Shown here one piece after another: positions 1 through 8,687 of a DNA stretch of 64,000 nucleotides. A program made the position numbers and the translations under genes. Where the stretch lies: NCBI RefSeq assembly GCF_016656965.1, contig NZ_CP067977.1:1884501-1948500 (forward strand). Reading direction: 5' to 3'. How positions within the stretch are numbered: position 1 is the first letter of the stretch; each line of letters opens with the position of its first letter. Below the pieces are notes generated by a model that saw nothing but the letters and a program-made list of their open reading frames with translations, did not search any database and was not told the origin of the DNA. This DNA comes from Brevundimonas vitisensis. GTDB taxonomy: Bacteria > Pseudomonadota > Alphaproteobacteria > Caulobacterales > Caulobacteraceae.

Positions 1-95
1 CAGCCTGCTTCTTCGACTCTTCGATTCTAATCTTGTTCAGGGAAGGAAGAACGCCGGGCTTGAGGCCTGGGACCGGGGCTCGTAAAGCCCGATGC
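1..95. other. hemE upstream region, origin side, with two tandem GANTC sites
   Basis: Noncoding stretch before hemE. It carries an imperfect tandem octamer, TTCGACTC (12-19) followed by TTCGATTC (20-27), and each copy contains a GANTC site (GACTC 15-19, GATTC 23-27), the target of the alphaproteobacterial methylase CcrM. In Caulobacter the replication origin lies next to hemE, so this may be the edge of the origin region. No DnaA box (TTATNCACA) is visible in these 95 bases. Confidence 0.35.
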
Positions 96-1160
96 ATGAT
101 CCAGTCCTCATCGCGCCCGGCCAATCCGTCTCGCCTTCTTCAGGTCCTGGATGGGCGGACACCGGATCGGCCTCCGGTATGGTTCATGCGTCAGGCGGGG
201 CGGTATCTGTCCGAATACCGGGCCCTGCGCGCCGAGGCTCCCGATTTCATCGCCTTCTGCCTGAACCCGGAGATGGCGGCCGAGGCGACGATGCAGCCGA
301 TGCGCCGGTTCGGCTTTGACGCGGCCATCGTCTTTGCGGACATCCTGCTGATCCCCCGGGCCCTGGGCCAGGACGTCTGGTTCGAGACGGGCGAGGGGCC
401 GCGTCTGGGCGAAATGCCCTCGGTCGGGCGGATGCGGGAACTGGCCGACGGAGCCGGTGATCATCTGCATCAGGTCGGCCAGACCCTCAGCCTGGTCCGT
501 GCGGCGCTGGAGCCCGAGCCGGAGCGGGCCCTGATCGGGTTCGCCGGCGCGCCCTGGACGGTGGCCACCTATATGCTGGACGGGCACCACAACACGATCG
601 GCAAGGGCGAGCGGGCCACCGCCCGATCCTACGCCTATGCCGAGCCGGACAAGGTCGACGGCACGCTGGAGGTGCTGGTCGAGGCCACGGCCCGCTATCT
701 GAAGATGCAGGCCGACGCCGGGGCCCAGGTGCTGAAGATTTTCGAGAGCTGGGCCGAGGGCCTGCCCGACGATCTGTTCGACCGCCTGGTTCTGCGCCCG
801 CATCAGGCCCTCGTGGCCAGGGTGCGGGAACTGGGCGTGACGGTTCCGCTGATCGGCTTTCCGCGGGGCTCGGCGGCCCATGCCGAACGCTATGCCGCCG
901 AGGTCGACGTCCAGGCCGTGGCGCTGGACACCGCCTGTCCCCTGGAGGTCGGCAAACGGGTGCAGGCGATCAAACCGATCCAGGGTAATCTGGACCCGCT
1001 GCTGTTGCGCGTCGGGGGCGCGGCACTGGACCGCAGGGTGGACCAGCTTGTCGAGGCCTGGGGCCAGGGTCCATGGATCTTCAACCTCGGCCACGGCATC
1101 CTGCCCGACGTGCCGGTGGCCCATGTGGAGCAGGTGTTGAAACGGATCGGCGCGCAATGA
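96..1160 (+). CDS. hemE: uroporphyrinogen decarboxylase
   Basis: Cytoplasmic haem-pathway enzyme that decarboxylates uroporphyrinogen III to coproporphyrinogen III. The protein is 354 aa from the ATG at 96, the normal length for HemE. The hallmark PVWFMRQAGRYL lies at residues 27-38, and the C-terminal part shows GNLDP and FNLGHGI. The frame is open further upstream to a TTG at 33, but that extension is low complexity and unlike HemE, so 96 is preferred. The stop overlaps the hemH start as ATGA, indicating translational coupling. In Caulobacter hemE flanks the chromosome origin, which agrees with parAB lying about 8 kb away here. Confidence 0.96.
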   Translation: MIQSSSRPANPSRLLQVLDGRTPDRPPVWFMRQAGRYLSEYRALRAEAPDFIAFCLNPEMAAEATMQPMRRFGFDAAIVFADILLIPRALGQDVWFETGEGPRLGEMPSVGRMRELADGAGDHLHQVGQTLSLVRAALEPEPERALIGFAGAPWTVATYMLDGHHNTIGKGERATARSYAYAEPDKVDGTLEVLVEATARYLKMQADAGAQVLKIFESWAEGLPDDLFDRLVLRPHQALVARVRELGVTVPLIGFPRGSAAHAERYAAEVDVQAVALDTACPLEVGKRVQAIKPIQGNLDPLLLRVGGAALDRRVDQLVEAWGQGPWIFNLGHGILPDVPVAHVEQVLKRIGAQ

Positions 1161-2245
1161 TGTCGGGGCCGGGCGAGGGGCCGACCGGTGGCCGTCGGCT
1201 GGCCGTGGTGCTGTTCAACCTCGGCGGGCCGGACGATGCGGCCTCAGTCAAACCCTTTCTTTTCAACCTGTTCCGGGATCCGGCCATCATCGGCCTGCCC
1301 CAGCCGTTCCGCACCCTGCTGGCCCGGCTGATCTCCTCTCGCCGCGAAGCGAGCGCCCAGGCCAACTATGCCCTGATGGACGCGGGCGGGGGCTCACCCC
1401 TTCTGGCCGAAACCCGAGCCCAGGCCGAGGCGCTCACGCAGTCGCTGTCCGCGCGGCTGCCGGGCGATGAGGTCAAGGTCTTCATCGCCATGCGCTACTG
1501 GCATCCCCTGACCGAAGAGACGGCGGTGGACGTGGCCGTCTGGGGGCCCGACGAGGTCGTGCTGCTGCCCCTCTATCCGCAGTTTTCGACAACGACGACC
1601 GAGTCTTCGCTTCAGGCCTGGAAGGCGGCCTATGCCGGTTCGGGTCGCAGCCGGACCATCTGCTGCTATCCCCAGGCACCGGGCTGGGTCACGGCTCAGG
1701 CCAAGGCGATCCGCTCCGCCCTGGCCCAGGCCGGCGACCGCCCCATGCGGGTGCTGTTCTCGGCCCACGGTATTCCCGAGATGCTGGTCACCAAAAAGGG
1801 CGATCCCTATCAGGAACAGGTCGAGGGCACGGTGGCCGATGTTGCCCAGGCTGCCGGCCTGACGGACTGGACCGTCTGTTACCAGAGCCGCGTCGGGCCG
1901 ATGAAATGGCTGGGTCCGTCCACGCCTGATGCCATCGAACAGGCGGGCCGGGATGGCGTCGGTGCCGTGGTGGTGCCTGTGGCCTTCGTCTCCGAACACA
2001 TCGAGACCCTGGTCGAACTGGATCAGGAATATGCCGAGCTGGCCCACGAGAAGGGCGTCAGCCCCTATCTGCGGACCCCGACCGTCAGCGTCGCGGCTCC
2101 GTTCATCGACACCCTGGCCGAGGCGGTGACCCAGTCGCTGGGTCGTGCGGGTACAGCCCCCTTCGGGCCGGGATGCCAAGGCCGATGGAAGGCCTGTCCC
2201 TGTCAGGCCGAGCGCGGGCAGGGCCAGGCGGGGCGGTCGGCGTGA
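1157..2245 (+). CDS. hemH: ferrochelatase
   Basis: Inserts Fe(II) into protoporphyrin IX, the last step of haem synthesis. The frame is 362 aa from the ATG at 1157, with a second ATG at 1160. Family features are LFNLGGP near residues 18-24, the FSAHGIP motif with the metal-site His near residue 203, and the conserved Glu in FVSEHIETLVELD. The C-terminus carries a cluster of three Cys (GCQGRWKACPC) and there is a CC pair mid-protein. Caulobacter ferrochelatase is known to hold a [2Fe-2S] cluster, so these Cys are candidate ligands, which is inference. It overlaps hemE (ATGA) and hemJ (GTGA), so the three genes form a tight haem operon. Confidence 0.94.
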   Translation: MMSGPGEGPTGGRRLAVVLFNLGGPDDAASVKPFLFNLFRDPAIIGLPQPFRTLLARLISSRREASAQANYALMDAGGGSPLLAETRAQAEALTQSLSARLPGDEVKVFIAMRYWHPLTEETAVDVAVWGPDEVVLLPLYPQFSTTTTESSLQAWKAAYAGSGRSRTICCYPQAPGWVTAQAKAIRSALAQAGDRPMRVLFSAHGIPEMLVTKKGDPYQEQVEGTVADVAQAAGLTDWTVCYQSRVGPMKWLGPSTPDAIEQAGRDGVGAVVVPVAFVSEHIETLVELDQEYAELAHEKGVSPYLRTPTVSVAAPFIDTLAEAVTQSLGRAGTAPFGPGCQGRWKACPCQAERGQGQAGRSA

Positions 2246-2709
2246 GCGCCTATGACCTGGCGCGGGGTCTGCACATCCTGGCGGTGATCGCCTGGATGGC
2301 CGGGCTTCTGTTCCTGCCGCGTCTGTACGCCTATGACGCCGAACAGGCCGACAAGCCCGAACCCCTGCGGACTCAGATGCGGTCCCTGTTGCAGACCTGG
2401 CAACAGCGTCTGTCCGGCATCATCCTGGGGCCGGCCATGGGGGCGGCCTGGCTATTCGGGGGCTGGCTGATCTGGCTGGATGGCACGGCGCGCGGCTGGA
2501 GCTTTCTGCTGGAGCCCTGGATGATCGCCAAACTGGCCGGTGTCCTGGCCCTGACCGGTTGGCACGGGTTTCTGACGGCCGAGGGCCGCCGGGTTCGGGC
2601 GGGCACCAGCGTCCGCACCGGCCGGTTCTGGCGCATGACCAATGAAATCCCGTTCGTCATCGCCATCGTCATGGTGCTGTCTGTGACCACGGAATGGACC
2701 CTGGGCTGA
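2242..2709 (+). CDS. hemJ: HemJ-type protoporphyrinogen IX oxidase
   Basis: Membrane enzyme of the UPF0093/HemJ family that oxidises protoporphyrinogen IX to protoporphyrin IX, the step before ferrochelatase. The protein is 155 aa from the GTG at 2242, which overlaps the hemH TGA as GTGA. It opens with the family pattern of a His in the first membrane helix (LHILAVIAWMAGL, His 11) followed by FLPRLYAY, and has about four hydrophobic segments. Together with hemE and hemH it supplies three late haem steps from one transcript. The longer open frame back to 2173 lies entirely inside hemH and is ignored. Confidence 0.88.
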   Translation: MSAYDLARGLHILAVIAWMAGLLFLPRLYAYDAEQADKPEPLRTQMRSLLQTWQQRLSGIILGPAMGAAWLFGGWLIWLDGTARGWSFLLEPWMIAKLAGVLALTGWHGFLTAEGRRVRAGTSVRTGRFWRMTNEIPFVIAIVMVLSVTTEWTLG

Positions 2710-2915
2710 GGCCCCGCTTGACCCGGACCCCCGGTCCGTGGTTTCGCTGGAGTGAGCTCCGTCCGGATCGGTCGGAGTGCCCTTCTCTTGCGACGCCCTC
2801 GCCCTTTGCGGCCTGGGACGACCGTTGCCTTCCCACCCGGCCGACAGGCCACACATCGCCAGTTTCCTCTCCGCCCGCCTGACCCTGTGTCGCGCGGCGC
2901 GCTGCTCATGATCGC
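2710..2915 (+). other. hemJ-rho intergenic region, possible rho leader
   Basis: A 206-base gap without a convincing gene. It holds a small perfect hairpin just after hemJ (CGGACC 2724-2729, loop CCC, GGTCCG 2733-2738) with no T-tract. Long leaders are common upstream of rho because Rho attenuates its own transcription, so this may be an autoregulated leader. No promoter is clear enough to place. Confidence 0.3.
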
Positions 2916-4334
2916 ATGCCCATGACCGACTCCACCGATACCCCCGAGACCGAAATGCCCACGGCGCAAGAGACCCCTGAGGTCGAGGCTCCGCGCGACA
3001 TGTCCCTGCCCGACAACAGTCTGGTGGATCAGGAGGCCGAGGAGGAGGACGGCGAGCCAATCGTGCCCAATGGCCGGATCACCCTGGCTGAGCTGAACGC
3101 CAAGACGCCGGCCGATCTGGTGGCCTTCGCCGAACAGCTGGAGATCGAGAATGCCTCGACCCTGCGCAAACAGGACCTGCTGTTCGCCATCCTGAAGACC
3201 CTGGCCGATGAAGAGGTCGAGATCTCGGCCGATGGGGTGCTGGAGGTTTTGCCGGACGGCTTCGGCTTCCTGCGCAGCCCCGACGCCAACTACCTGCCCG
3301 GACCGGACGACATCTACGTTTCGCCGTCGCAGATCCGCCGTTTCGGCCTGAGGTCGGGTGACACGGTCCACGGCACCGTGCGGGGCCCGCGTGAGGGCGA
3401 GCGCTATTTCGCCCTGCTGAAGGTCGACACCATCAATTTCGAGGACCCGGAAACGGTCCGCACGAAGGTCAATTTCGACAACCTGACGCCGCTGTATCCC
3501 GAAGAGCGGCTGCATATGGAGATCGACGATCCGACCCTGAAAGACCGCTCGGGCCGGGTCATCGACATCGTTGCCCCCCTGGGCAAGGGTCAGCGCTGCC
3601 TGATCGTCGCCCCCCCGCGGGTCGGCAAGACGGTGATGCTGCAGAACATCGCCAAGTCTATCGAGCGGAACCATCCCGAGGTCTTCCTGATCGTGCTGCT
3701 GATCGACGAGCGGCCCGAAGAAGTCACCGACATGCAGCGCACGGTGAAGGGCGAGGTCATCGCCTCCACCTTCGACGAACCGGCCACCCGCCACGTCGCC
3801 GTCGCCGAAATGGTGATCGAAAAGGCCAAGCGTCTGGTCGAGCACAAGCGGGATGTCGTCATCCTGCTGGACTCCATCACGCGTCTCGGCCGTGCCTATA
3901 ACGCGGTCGTTCCCTCGTCGGGCAAGGTCCTGACCGGGGGCGTCGACGCCAATGCCCTGCAGCGGCCCAAGCGCTTCTTCGGTGCCGCCCGCAACGTGGA
4001 ACAGGGCGGGTCTCTGACCATCATCGCCACCGCCCTGATCGACACCGGCAGCCGGATGGACGAGGTGATCTTCGAAGAGTTCAAGGGCACCGGCAACTCC
4101 GAGATCGTTCTGGATCGCAAGGTGGCCGACAAGCGCATCTTCCCCGCCATCGATGTGCTCAAGTCCGGCACGCGCAAGGAAGACCTGATCACGCCGAAGG
4201 AGCAGCTGACCAAGACCTATGTCCTGCGCCGCATCCTCAATCCGATGGGGCCGCAGGATGCGATCGAGTTCCTGCTGGACAAGCTGCGCCAGTCCAAGAA
4301 CAACGGCGACTTCTTCCAGTCGATGAACACCTGA
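2916..4334 (+). CDS. rho: transcription termination factor Rho
   Basis: Hexameric RNA-dependent ATPase that ends transcription. The protein is 472 aa, longer than the usual 420 aa because of an acidic, Pro/Glu-rich N-terminal tail of about 50 residues, common in alphaproteobacteria. Domains in order are the Rho N-terminal helical domain (about 60-105), the cold-shock RNA-binding fold ([13 protein letters not shown]), and the ATPase core with Walker A PPRVGKT near residue 231, [10 protein letters not shown] and [12 protein letters not shown]. The start ATG at 2916 could instead be the ATG two codons downstream. It lies between the haem operon and the tRNA-modification/par block, the order known from Caulobacter. 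Confidence 0.97.
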   Translation: MPMTDSTDTPETEMPTAQETPEVEAPRDMSLPDNSLVDQEAEEEDGEPIVPNGRITLAELNAKTPADLVAFAEQLEIENASTLRKQDLLFAILKTLADEEVEISADGVLEVLPDGFGFLRSPDANYLPGPDDIYVSPSQIRRFGLRSGDTVHGTVRGPREGERYFALLKVDTINFEDPETVRTKVNFDNLTPLYPEERLHMEIDDPTLKDRSGRVIDIVAPLGKGQRCLIVAPPRVGKTVMLQNIAKSIERNHPEVFLIVLLIDERPEEVTDMQRTVKGEVIASTFDEPATRHVAVAEMVIEKAKRLVEHKRDVVILLDSITRLGRAYNAVVPSSGKVLTGGVDANALQRPKRFFGAARNVEQGGSLTIIATALIDTGSRMDEVIFEEFKGTGNSEIVLDRKVADKRIFPAIDVLKSGTRKEDLITPKEQLTKTYVLRRILNPMGPQDAIEFLLDKLRQSKNNGDFFQSMNT

Positions 4335-4426
4335 GGCGGAGGCGGCGGTTTCGGTCCGCGTCCAGCGGCCTGAAACTGTCGTCAAGCAACCCGGCACCGC
4401 GCGTCGGACGGCAGGACCCAAACGAC

Positions 4427-4440
4427 GTTTCACGTGAAAC
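4427..4440. promoter_or_regulatory. parS: parS site (ParB-binding) upstream of the DUF6489 gene
   Basis: GTTTCACGTGAAAC is a perfect 14-base match to the bacterial parS consensus. The flanks are C and A, so the outermost pair of the 16-mer is not symmetrical. It sits 12 bases before a start codon and directly abuts the GGAGG ribosome-binding site at 4443-4447. ParB is expected to load here as a CTP-dependent clamp. It is one of four sites spread over 4.4 kb next to parAB. Confidence 0.92.
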
Positions 4441-4452
4441 ACGGAGGCTAGG

Positions 4453-4683
4453 ATGAAGGTCAATATCGAGATTGAATGCGAACCGGCTGAAGCGCGCGCC
4501 TTTCTGGGTCTGCCTAATGTCGAGCCGCTGAACGATCATCTGGTCGCCGAGATGAAGAAGCGGATGGACGCCAATATGTCGGCGATGCAGCCGGAAGAAC
4601 TCATGAAGACCTGGACCAGCTTCGGCCTCCAAGCTCAGGATCAGTTCCGCCGTCTGATGGAAAGCGCCGTGGCAAAGGGCTGA
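4453..4683 (+). CDS. DUF6489 family small protein
   Basis: A 76-residue soluble protein of unknown function. It opens MKVNIEIEC, followed by EARAFLGLPNVEPLN and an amphipathic helical remainder rich in Met, Glu and Lys. I recognise the family as DUF6489, found in alphaproteobacteria. It has a strong GGAGG (4443-4447) and starts 12 bases after a perfect parS. It sits between rho and mnmE. The protein has no membrane segment or DNA-binding motif that I can see. Confidence 0.8.
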   Translation: MKVNIEIECEPAEARAFLGLPNVEPLNDHLVAEMKKRMDANMSAMQPEELMKTWTSFGLQAQDQFRRLMESAVAKG

Positions 4684-4690
4684 TTGCGAG

Positions 4691-4752
4691 TCTCCTCCCC
4701 ATCTGCCGTGTGAACGGAGAGGAGAAAGCATGATCTTTTCCACGTGATATAG
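4691..4752 (+). promoter_or_regulatory. mnmE leader: Shine-Dalgarno-masking hairpin and five-codon minicistron
   Basis: TCTCCTCCCC (4691-4700) can pair with GGAGAGGAGA (4716-4725), a ten-position stem with one C-A mismatch and a 15-base loop. The right arm contains a very strong Shine-Dalgarno (GGAGAGGAG) placed 5 bases before an ATG at 4730. That ATG opens only a five-codon frame (MIFST, stop TGA 4745-4747). The mnmE start at 4753 follows 5 bases later in another frame, with no good Shine-Dalgarno of its own. This looks like a leader minicistron whose translation would be coupled to mnmE and could be gated by the hairpin. The regulatory role is inference. Confidence 0.5.
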
Positions 4753-6060
4753 ATGATGGACACCATCTTCGCCCTCGCCACGCCGCCCGGTCGGGGCGCA
4801 ATCGCCGTGATCCGTATGTCGGGGCCGGACACTAATCGTGCCCTTGATGCCCTGGGTGCGGGGCGACCCACGCCGCGCCTCGCGACCTTGAAGGCCTTGT
4901 CTCACCAGGGTGACCGGATCGATCAGGCGCTGGTGCTGCGGTTTGTCGGACCACAGTCCTATACGGGCGAAGACAGCGCCGAGCTGCATCTGCACGGGGG
5001 GCGGGCGATCGTCGAGGCGGCGACGGCAGCCCTGATCGCCATAGGTATTCGTCCTGCTGAACCGGGCGAGTTTACGCGCCGCGCTTTCCAGAATGGCCGG
5101 ATGGATCTGGCGCAGGCCGAGGCCGTGGCGGATTTGATCGATGCCGAGACCCAGGCCCAAGCCCATCAGGCCCTGGGTCAATTGGCCGGCGCGCTGTCGG
5201 CCACCTATGCGGGTTTTCGGCGCGATCTGCTGCAGGCCCTGGCCTTGGTCGAGGCCGAGATCGACTTCCCCGACGAGGATGTGCCCGATCATCTGGCGTC
5301 CAATGCGGGCCCGATTCTGGACCGCCTTCTTGGCGATCTCGACCGCGCTCTGGCCGACGGGCAGCGGGGCGAACGGGTGCGGGATGGCTACCGGATCGTC
5401 CTGATCGGCGAGACCAACGCGGGCAAGTCGTCGCTGTTCAACGCCCTGGTCGAGCGAGAGGCCGCGATTGTGACGCCCGTCGCCGGTACCACCCGGGATG
5501 TGCTCGATGCTCAGCTGGTGATCGGCGGCTATGCTGTGACCCTGTCTGATACCGCCGGGCTCCGGCCGACGGATGATCCGGTCGAGGCCGAGGGGGTTCG
5601 CCGTGCCCAGGTCCGGGCGGCGGAGGCGGAACTGCGCCTGTGGGTGCGTGCCCCCGGTGATCCCGAAGGGGCCGCTGCCGATCACGCCCAGCCGGGAGAT
5701 CTGGTCATTCTGAGCAAGGCCGATCGCGGTCTTGCCGCGTCGGTTGAAGGCTTCGAATCCCTTGCCGTGAGCCCGCTCACAGGGCAGGGGCTTTCCCAGC
5801 TGCACGATTGGATCGCGGCGAGGCTGGCCCGCGACTTGGCGGGCTCTGACTTTCCGGCCGTCACTCGCGAACGGCATCGGCGTCGCTTGAGCGAGGCGCG
5901 CGACGCAGTGGCGGCCGCGCGGTCGGCCCTGTCGGTGGGACCGGAAATGGCGGGTGACGATCTGCGACGTGCGGCCCAGGCCCTCGCGCGCGTGACGGGC
6001 GCGATCGATGTTGAGGATGTGTTGGGCGAGGTCTTTTCGACCTTCTGCATCGGCAAATAG
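4753..6060 (+). CDS. mnmE: tRNA uridine-5-carboxymethylaminomethyl(34) synthesis GTPase MnmE
   Basis: With MnmG it builds the cmnm5 modification at wobble U34 of several tRNAs. The protein is 435 aa. It has an N-terminal formyl-THF-binding domain (TIFALATPPGRGAIAVIRMSG), a helical domain and an inserted G domain: G1 GETNAGKS near 219-226, then GTTRD, DTAGL and SKAD. The invariant Cys is in the C-terminal CIGK. Start is ATG 4753 or the adjacent ATG 4756. A minicistron with a masked Shine-Dalgarno precedes it. A perfect parS begins 4 bases after its stop. Confidence 0.96.
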   Translation: MMDTIFALATPPGRGAIAVIRMSGPDTNRALDALGAGRPTPRLATLKALSHQGDRIDQALVLRFVGPQSYTGEDSAELHLHGGRAIVEAATAALIAIGIRPAEPGEFTRRAFQNGRMDLAQAEAVADLIDAETQAQAHQALGQLAGALSATYAGFRRDLLQALALVEAEIDFPDEDVPDHLASNAGPILDRLLGDLDRALADGQRGERVRDGYRIVLIGETNAGKSSLFNALVEREAAIVTPVAGTTRDVLDAQLVIGGYAVTLSDTAGLRPTDDPVEAEGVRRAQVRAAEAELRLWVRAPGDPEGAAADHAQPGDLVILSKADRGLAASVEGFESLAVSPLTGQGLSQLHDWIAARLARDLAGSDFPAVTRERHRRRLSEARDAVAAARSALSVGPEMAGDDLRRAAQALARVTGAIDVEDVLGEVFSTFCIGK

Positions 6061-6063
6061 GGC

Positions 6064-6079
6064 TGTTTCACGTGAAACA
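6064..6079. promoter_or_regulatory. parS: parS site between mnmE and mnmG
   Basis: TGTTTCACGTGAAACA is a full 16-base perfect palindrome identical to the classic parS. It lies 4 bases after the mnmE stop codon and about 50 bases before mnmG. It is the best-matching of the four sites in the window and so the likely strongest ParB loading site. Confidence 0.95.
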
Positions 6080-6130
6080 CCCCTCATGTCTCTATGGTGA
6101 GAATGGTGCGTATGGCCTATGTGGCGCGGC

Positions 6131-7987
6131 ATGAAGACCTTTGATGTGATCGTCATCGGCGGCGGGCACGCCGGCTGCGAAGCCGCCGCTGCCGCCGCGC
6201 GCGCCGGGGCCAAGACACTGTTGCTGACGCAGAAACTCGAAACGATCGGCGAAATGTCCTGCAACCCCGCCATCGGCGGTCTGGGAAAGGGGCACCTCGT
6301 CCGCGAGATCGATGCCATGGACGGCCTGATGGGGCGGTTGGCCGATGTGTCCGGCATCCAGTTCCGCATGCTCAATCGGTCCAAGGGCGCGGCTGTCCGG
6401 GGTCCACGCAGCCAGATCGACCGCCGCCTTTATCGCGAGGCCATGCAGGCGGAACTGGCCGAGACGCCGAACCTGACCCTGATGGCTGGCACGGCCGAGC
6501 GCCTGATCCTGGATGGCGAGCGCGTCGCGGGCGTCGTCACGGATGCGGGACAGAGCCTGTCGGCGGGCGCCGTCGTCCTCACCACGGGTACCTTCCTGAA
6601 CGGCGTGATCCACAAGGGGGAAGAGCGGATTCCGGCGGGCCGCCATGGCGAGGCTCCGTCCACGGGACTGGCTGCAGATCTCTATGGCGCCGGCCTGGCC
6701 ATGGGCCGGTTGAAGACCGGCACCCCGGCTCGCCTGGACGGACGCACCATTGCCTGGGACCGGCTGGAGATGCAGGCGGCGGATGCCGAGCCTGTACCGT
6801 TCAGCTTCCTGACCGACCGGATCGAAGTGCCCCAGATCTCCTGCGGCATCACCCATACGACCGAAGAGACCCACCGCATCATCGCCGAGAACCTGGGCGA
6901 AAGTGCTGTCTATGGGGGGCATCTGACGGGTCGGGGACCTCGCTACTGTCCGTCGATCGAGGACAAGGTCGTTCGGTTTGCGGACAAGACTTCGCACCAG
7001 ATCTTTCTGGAGCCGGAAGGGCTGGACGACCCCACCGTCTATCCGAACGGCATTTCGACGTCGGTGTCGAACGCGACCCAGATGGCCTTCCTCCGAACCA
7101 TTCCGGGCCTGGAGGACGTGGCTGTCTTTCGCTTCGGCTATGCCATCGAATACGACTATGTCGATCCGCGTGAACTGACCCCGGCGCTGGAGGTCAAGCG
7201 TCGGCGCGGCCTGTTCCTGGCCGGCCAGATCAACGGCACGACGGGCTATGAGGAGGCCGGGGCGCAGGGCCTGATGGCCGGACTGAATGCCGCACGCGCG
7301 GTCTCTGGCCGTGATCCCCTGATCCTCGGCCGGGACCAGGCCTATATCGGGGTCATGATCGACGACCTAGTGACGCGGGGCGTGACCGAGCCCTATCGGA
7401 TGTTCACCAGCCGGGCCGAGTATCGGCTGACGCTGCGGGCCGACAATGCCGATCAACGTCTGACCCCCCTGGCCATGCAGGCCGGTCTCGTGGGCGCGGA
7501 CCGGTCGGCCCGTTTTGGCGAGAAGCGGTCCCGGCTGGATGAGGCCTTTGCCCTGGCACGCGAGACGACCTTCCTGCCCAAGGCGGCATCGGCTCTGGGT
7601 ATCAGCGTCAATGCCGACGGTCGCCAGCGTTCGATGCGAGACCTGTTGTCCTATCCCGGCGTAACGCTCGACACCTTCGTCGCGGCCTGTCCGTCCATTG
7701 CGACATGGTCGGCCGATGTCCGTGAGCAGGTCGAGATCGACGCCACCTACGCCGGCTATCTGGACCGTCAGACCGCCGACATCGCCGCGCTGAACCGCGA
7801 AGAAGCCCTGACCCTGCCAAGCGATCTCGACTATGCGTCGGTCGGGGGCCTGTCGAATGAGGTGCGCGAGAAGCTGTCGCGTATTCGGCCTGTGACCCTG
7901 GGCCAGGCTGGACGGATCGAGGGGATGACCCCGGGGGCACTCACCGCTCTGTTGTCTCACGTGAAACGTACGAAGGTGGCCGCGTGA
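6131..7987 (+). CDS. mnmG: tRNA uridine-5-carboxymethylaminomethyl(34) synthesis enzyme MnmG
   Basis: FAD enzyme (GidA), partner of MnmE in U34 modification. The protein is 618 aa from ATG 6131. It has the FAD-binding [10 protein letters not shown] at residues 10-19, [24 protein letters not shown], and [15 protein letters not shown] sequence near 372 ([15 protein letters not shown]). The C-terminal helical MnmE-binding region ends [12 protein letters not shown]. An in-frame ATG at 6119 adds four residues; neither start has a strong ribosome-binding site. A parS-like sequence (7954-7967) is written into the codons for the C-terminal SHVKR. Confidence 0.96.
   Translation: MKTFDVIVIGGGHAGCEAAAAAARAGAKTLLLTQKLETIGEMSCNPAIGGLGKGHLVREIDAMDGLMGRLADVSGIQFRMLNRSKGAAVRGPRSQIDRRLYREAMQAELAETPNLTLMAGTAERLILDGERVAGVVTDAGQSLSAGAVVLTTGTFLNGVIHKGEERIPAGRHGEAPSTGLAADLYGAGLAMGRLKTGTPARLDGRTIAWDRLEMQAADAEPVPFSFLTDRIEVPQISCGITHTTEETHRIIAENLGESAVYGGHLTGRGPRYCPSIEDKVVRFADKTSHQIFLEPEGLDDPTVYPNGISTSVSNATQMAFLRTIPGLEDVAVFRFGYAIEYDYVDPRELTPALEVKRRRGLFLAGQINGTTGYEEAGAQGLMAGLNAARAVSGRDPLILGRDQAYIGVMIDDLVTRGVTEPYRMFTSRAEYRLTLRADNADQRLTPLAMQAGLVGADRSARFGEKRSRLDEAFALARETTFLPKAASALGISVNADGRQRSMRDLLSYPGVTLDTFVAACPSIATWSADVREQVEIDATYAGYLDRQTADIAALNREEALTLPSDLDYASVGGLSNEVREKLSRIRPVTLGQAGRIEGMTPGALTALLSHVKRTKVAA
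7954..7967. promoter_or_regulatory. parS: parS-like site inside the 3' end of mnmG
   Basis: GTCTCACGTGAAAC matches parS at 13 of 14 positions, with C for T at position 3. It is embedded in coding sequence, where it specifies part of the conserved SHVKR end of MnmG. The spacing to the other sites and the intact CACGTG core support it as a real secondary ParB site. Confidence 0.75.
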
Positions 7988-8075
7988 CGGGGATGGCGGT
8001 GTCATCTCCGCCGTGCGCCGCCATGGGGAGCCGATACGCAGTCCCGCCCGCTATCTTCGATGGGGAGGAGACACA

Positions 8076-8687
8076 GTGACGCCCGCCGAATTCCAATCCC
8101 TGACCCAGGCCTCGGACGCGGCGATGGCGGATGTCGACGCTTTTCGTCTGCGCCTGATCGAGGCGAATGCGGTCATGAACCTGGTCGGGCCTGATACCCT
8201 GCCGAACTTCTGGAACCGCCACGCCTGGGACTCGGCCCAGCTGTTGGACCATGCGGGGGAGGGCCGGACCTGGGCCGATCTCGGGGCCGGTGCCGGCTTT
8301 CCCGGAGTCATACTGGCCCTACTGCTGAAGGGTCGCGCCGGGGCGCACGTCTGGCTGGTCGACAGCCTGGGTAAGCGGTGCCGATTCCTCCAGGACGTCG
8401 TTACAGCCCTCGACCTGCCGGCCACTGTGGTCAACGGCCGGGCCGAGGATCAGAAGATCAAGGTCGATGTCGTGACGGCCCGGGCGGTCGCGCCCATGGA
8501 GCGTCTGCTGGCTTATGCACAGCCCTATGTTCTTCGTGGTGCACAAGCCCTGTTTCTCAAGGGAGAGAAGGCCGAAGACGAGTTGATCGCGGCCCGTAAG
8601 GTCTGGCATTTCCAGTCAGACCTGATGCCTTCCCGCAGCGACCCCCGCGGTCGCATCGTTACTGTCCGGAGCCTCCGCCGTGTCTGA
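8076..8687 (+). CDS. rsmG: 16S rRNA (guanine(527)-N(7))-methyltransferase RsmG
   Basis: Methylates G527 of 16S rRNA (GidB). The GTG at 8076 is chosen because a strong GGGGAGGAG (8062-8070) lies just upstream and gives 203 aa, the usual size. The frame stays open to 8013 but has no signal there. It shows the SAM-binding WADLGAGAGFPGVILA from about residue 65, the NLVGP and NRHAWDSAQLL segments of the family, and VTARAVAPMERLL. It overlaps parA by 8 bases, so the two are translationally linked, a common arrangement in which rsmG precedes parAB. Confidence 0.94.
   Translation: MTPAEFQSLTQASDAAMADVDAFRLRLIEANAVMNLVGPDTLPNFWNRHAWDSAQLLDHAGEGRTWADLGAGAGFPGVILALLLKGRAGAHVWLVDSLGKRCRFLQDVVTALDLPATVVNGRAEDQKIKVDVVTARAVAPMERLLAYAQPYVLRGAQALFLKGEKAEDELIAARKVWHFQSDLMPSRSDPRGRIVTVRSLRRV

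Noticed and set aside
2373..4463. A 696-codon open frame antisense to rho
   Set aside because: It is a shadow of the rho coding sequence in high-GC DNA, with no ribosome-binding site or recognisable domain.
4237..6384. A long minus-strand frame (715 codons) across mnmE and mnmG
   Set aside because: Antisense to well-defined genes and without family features.
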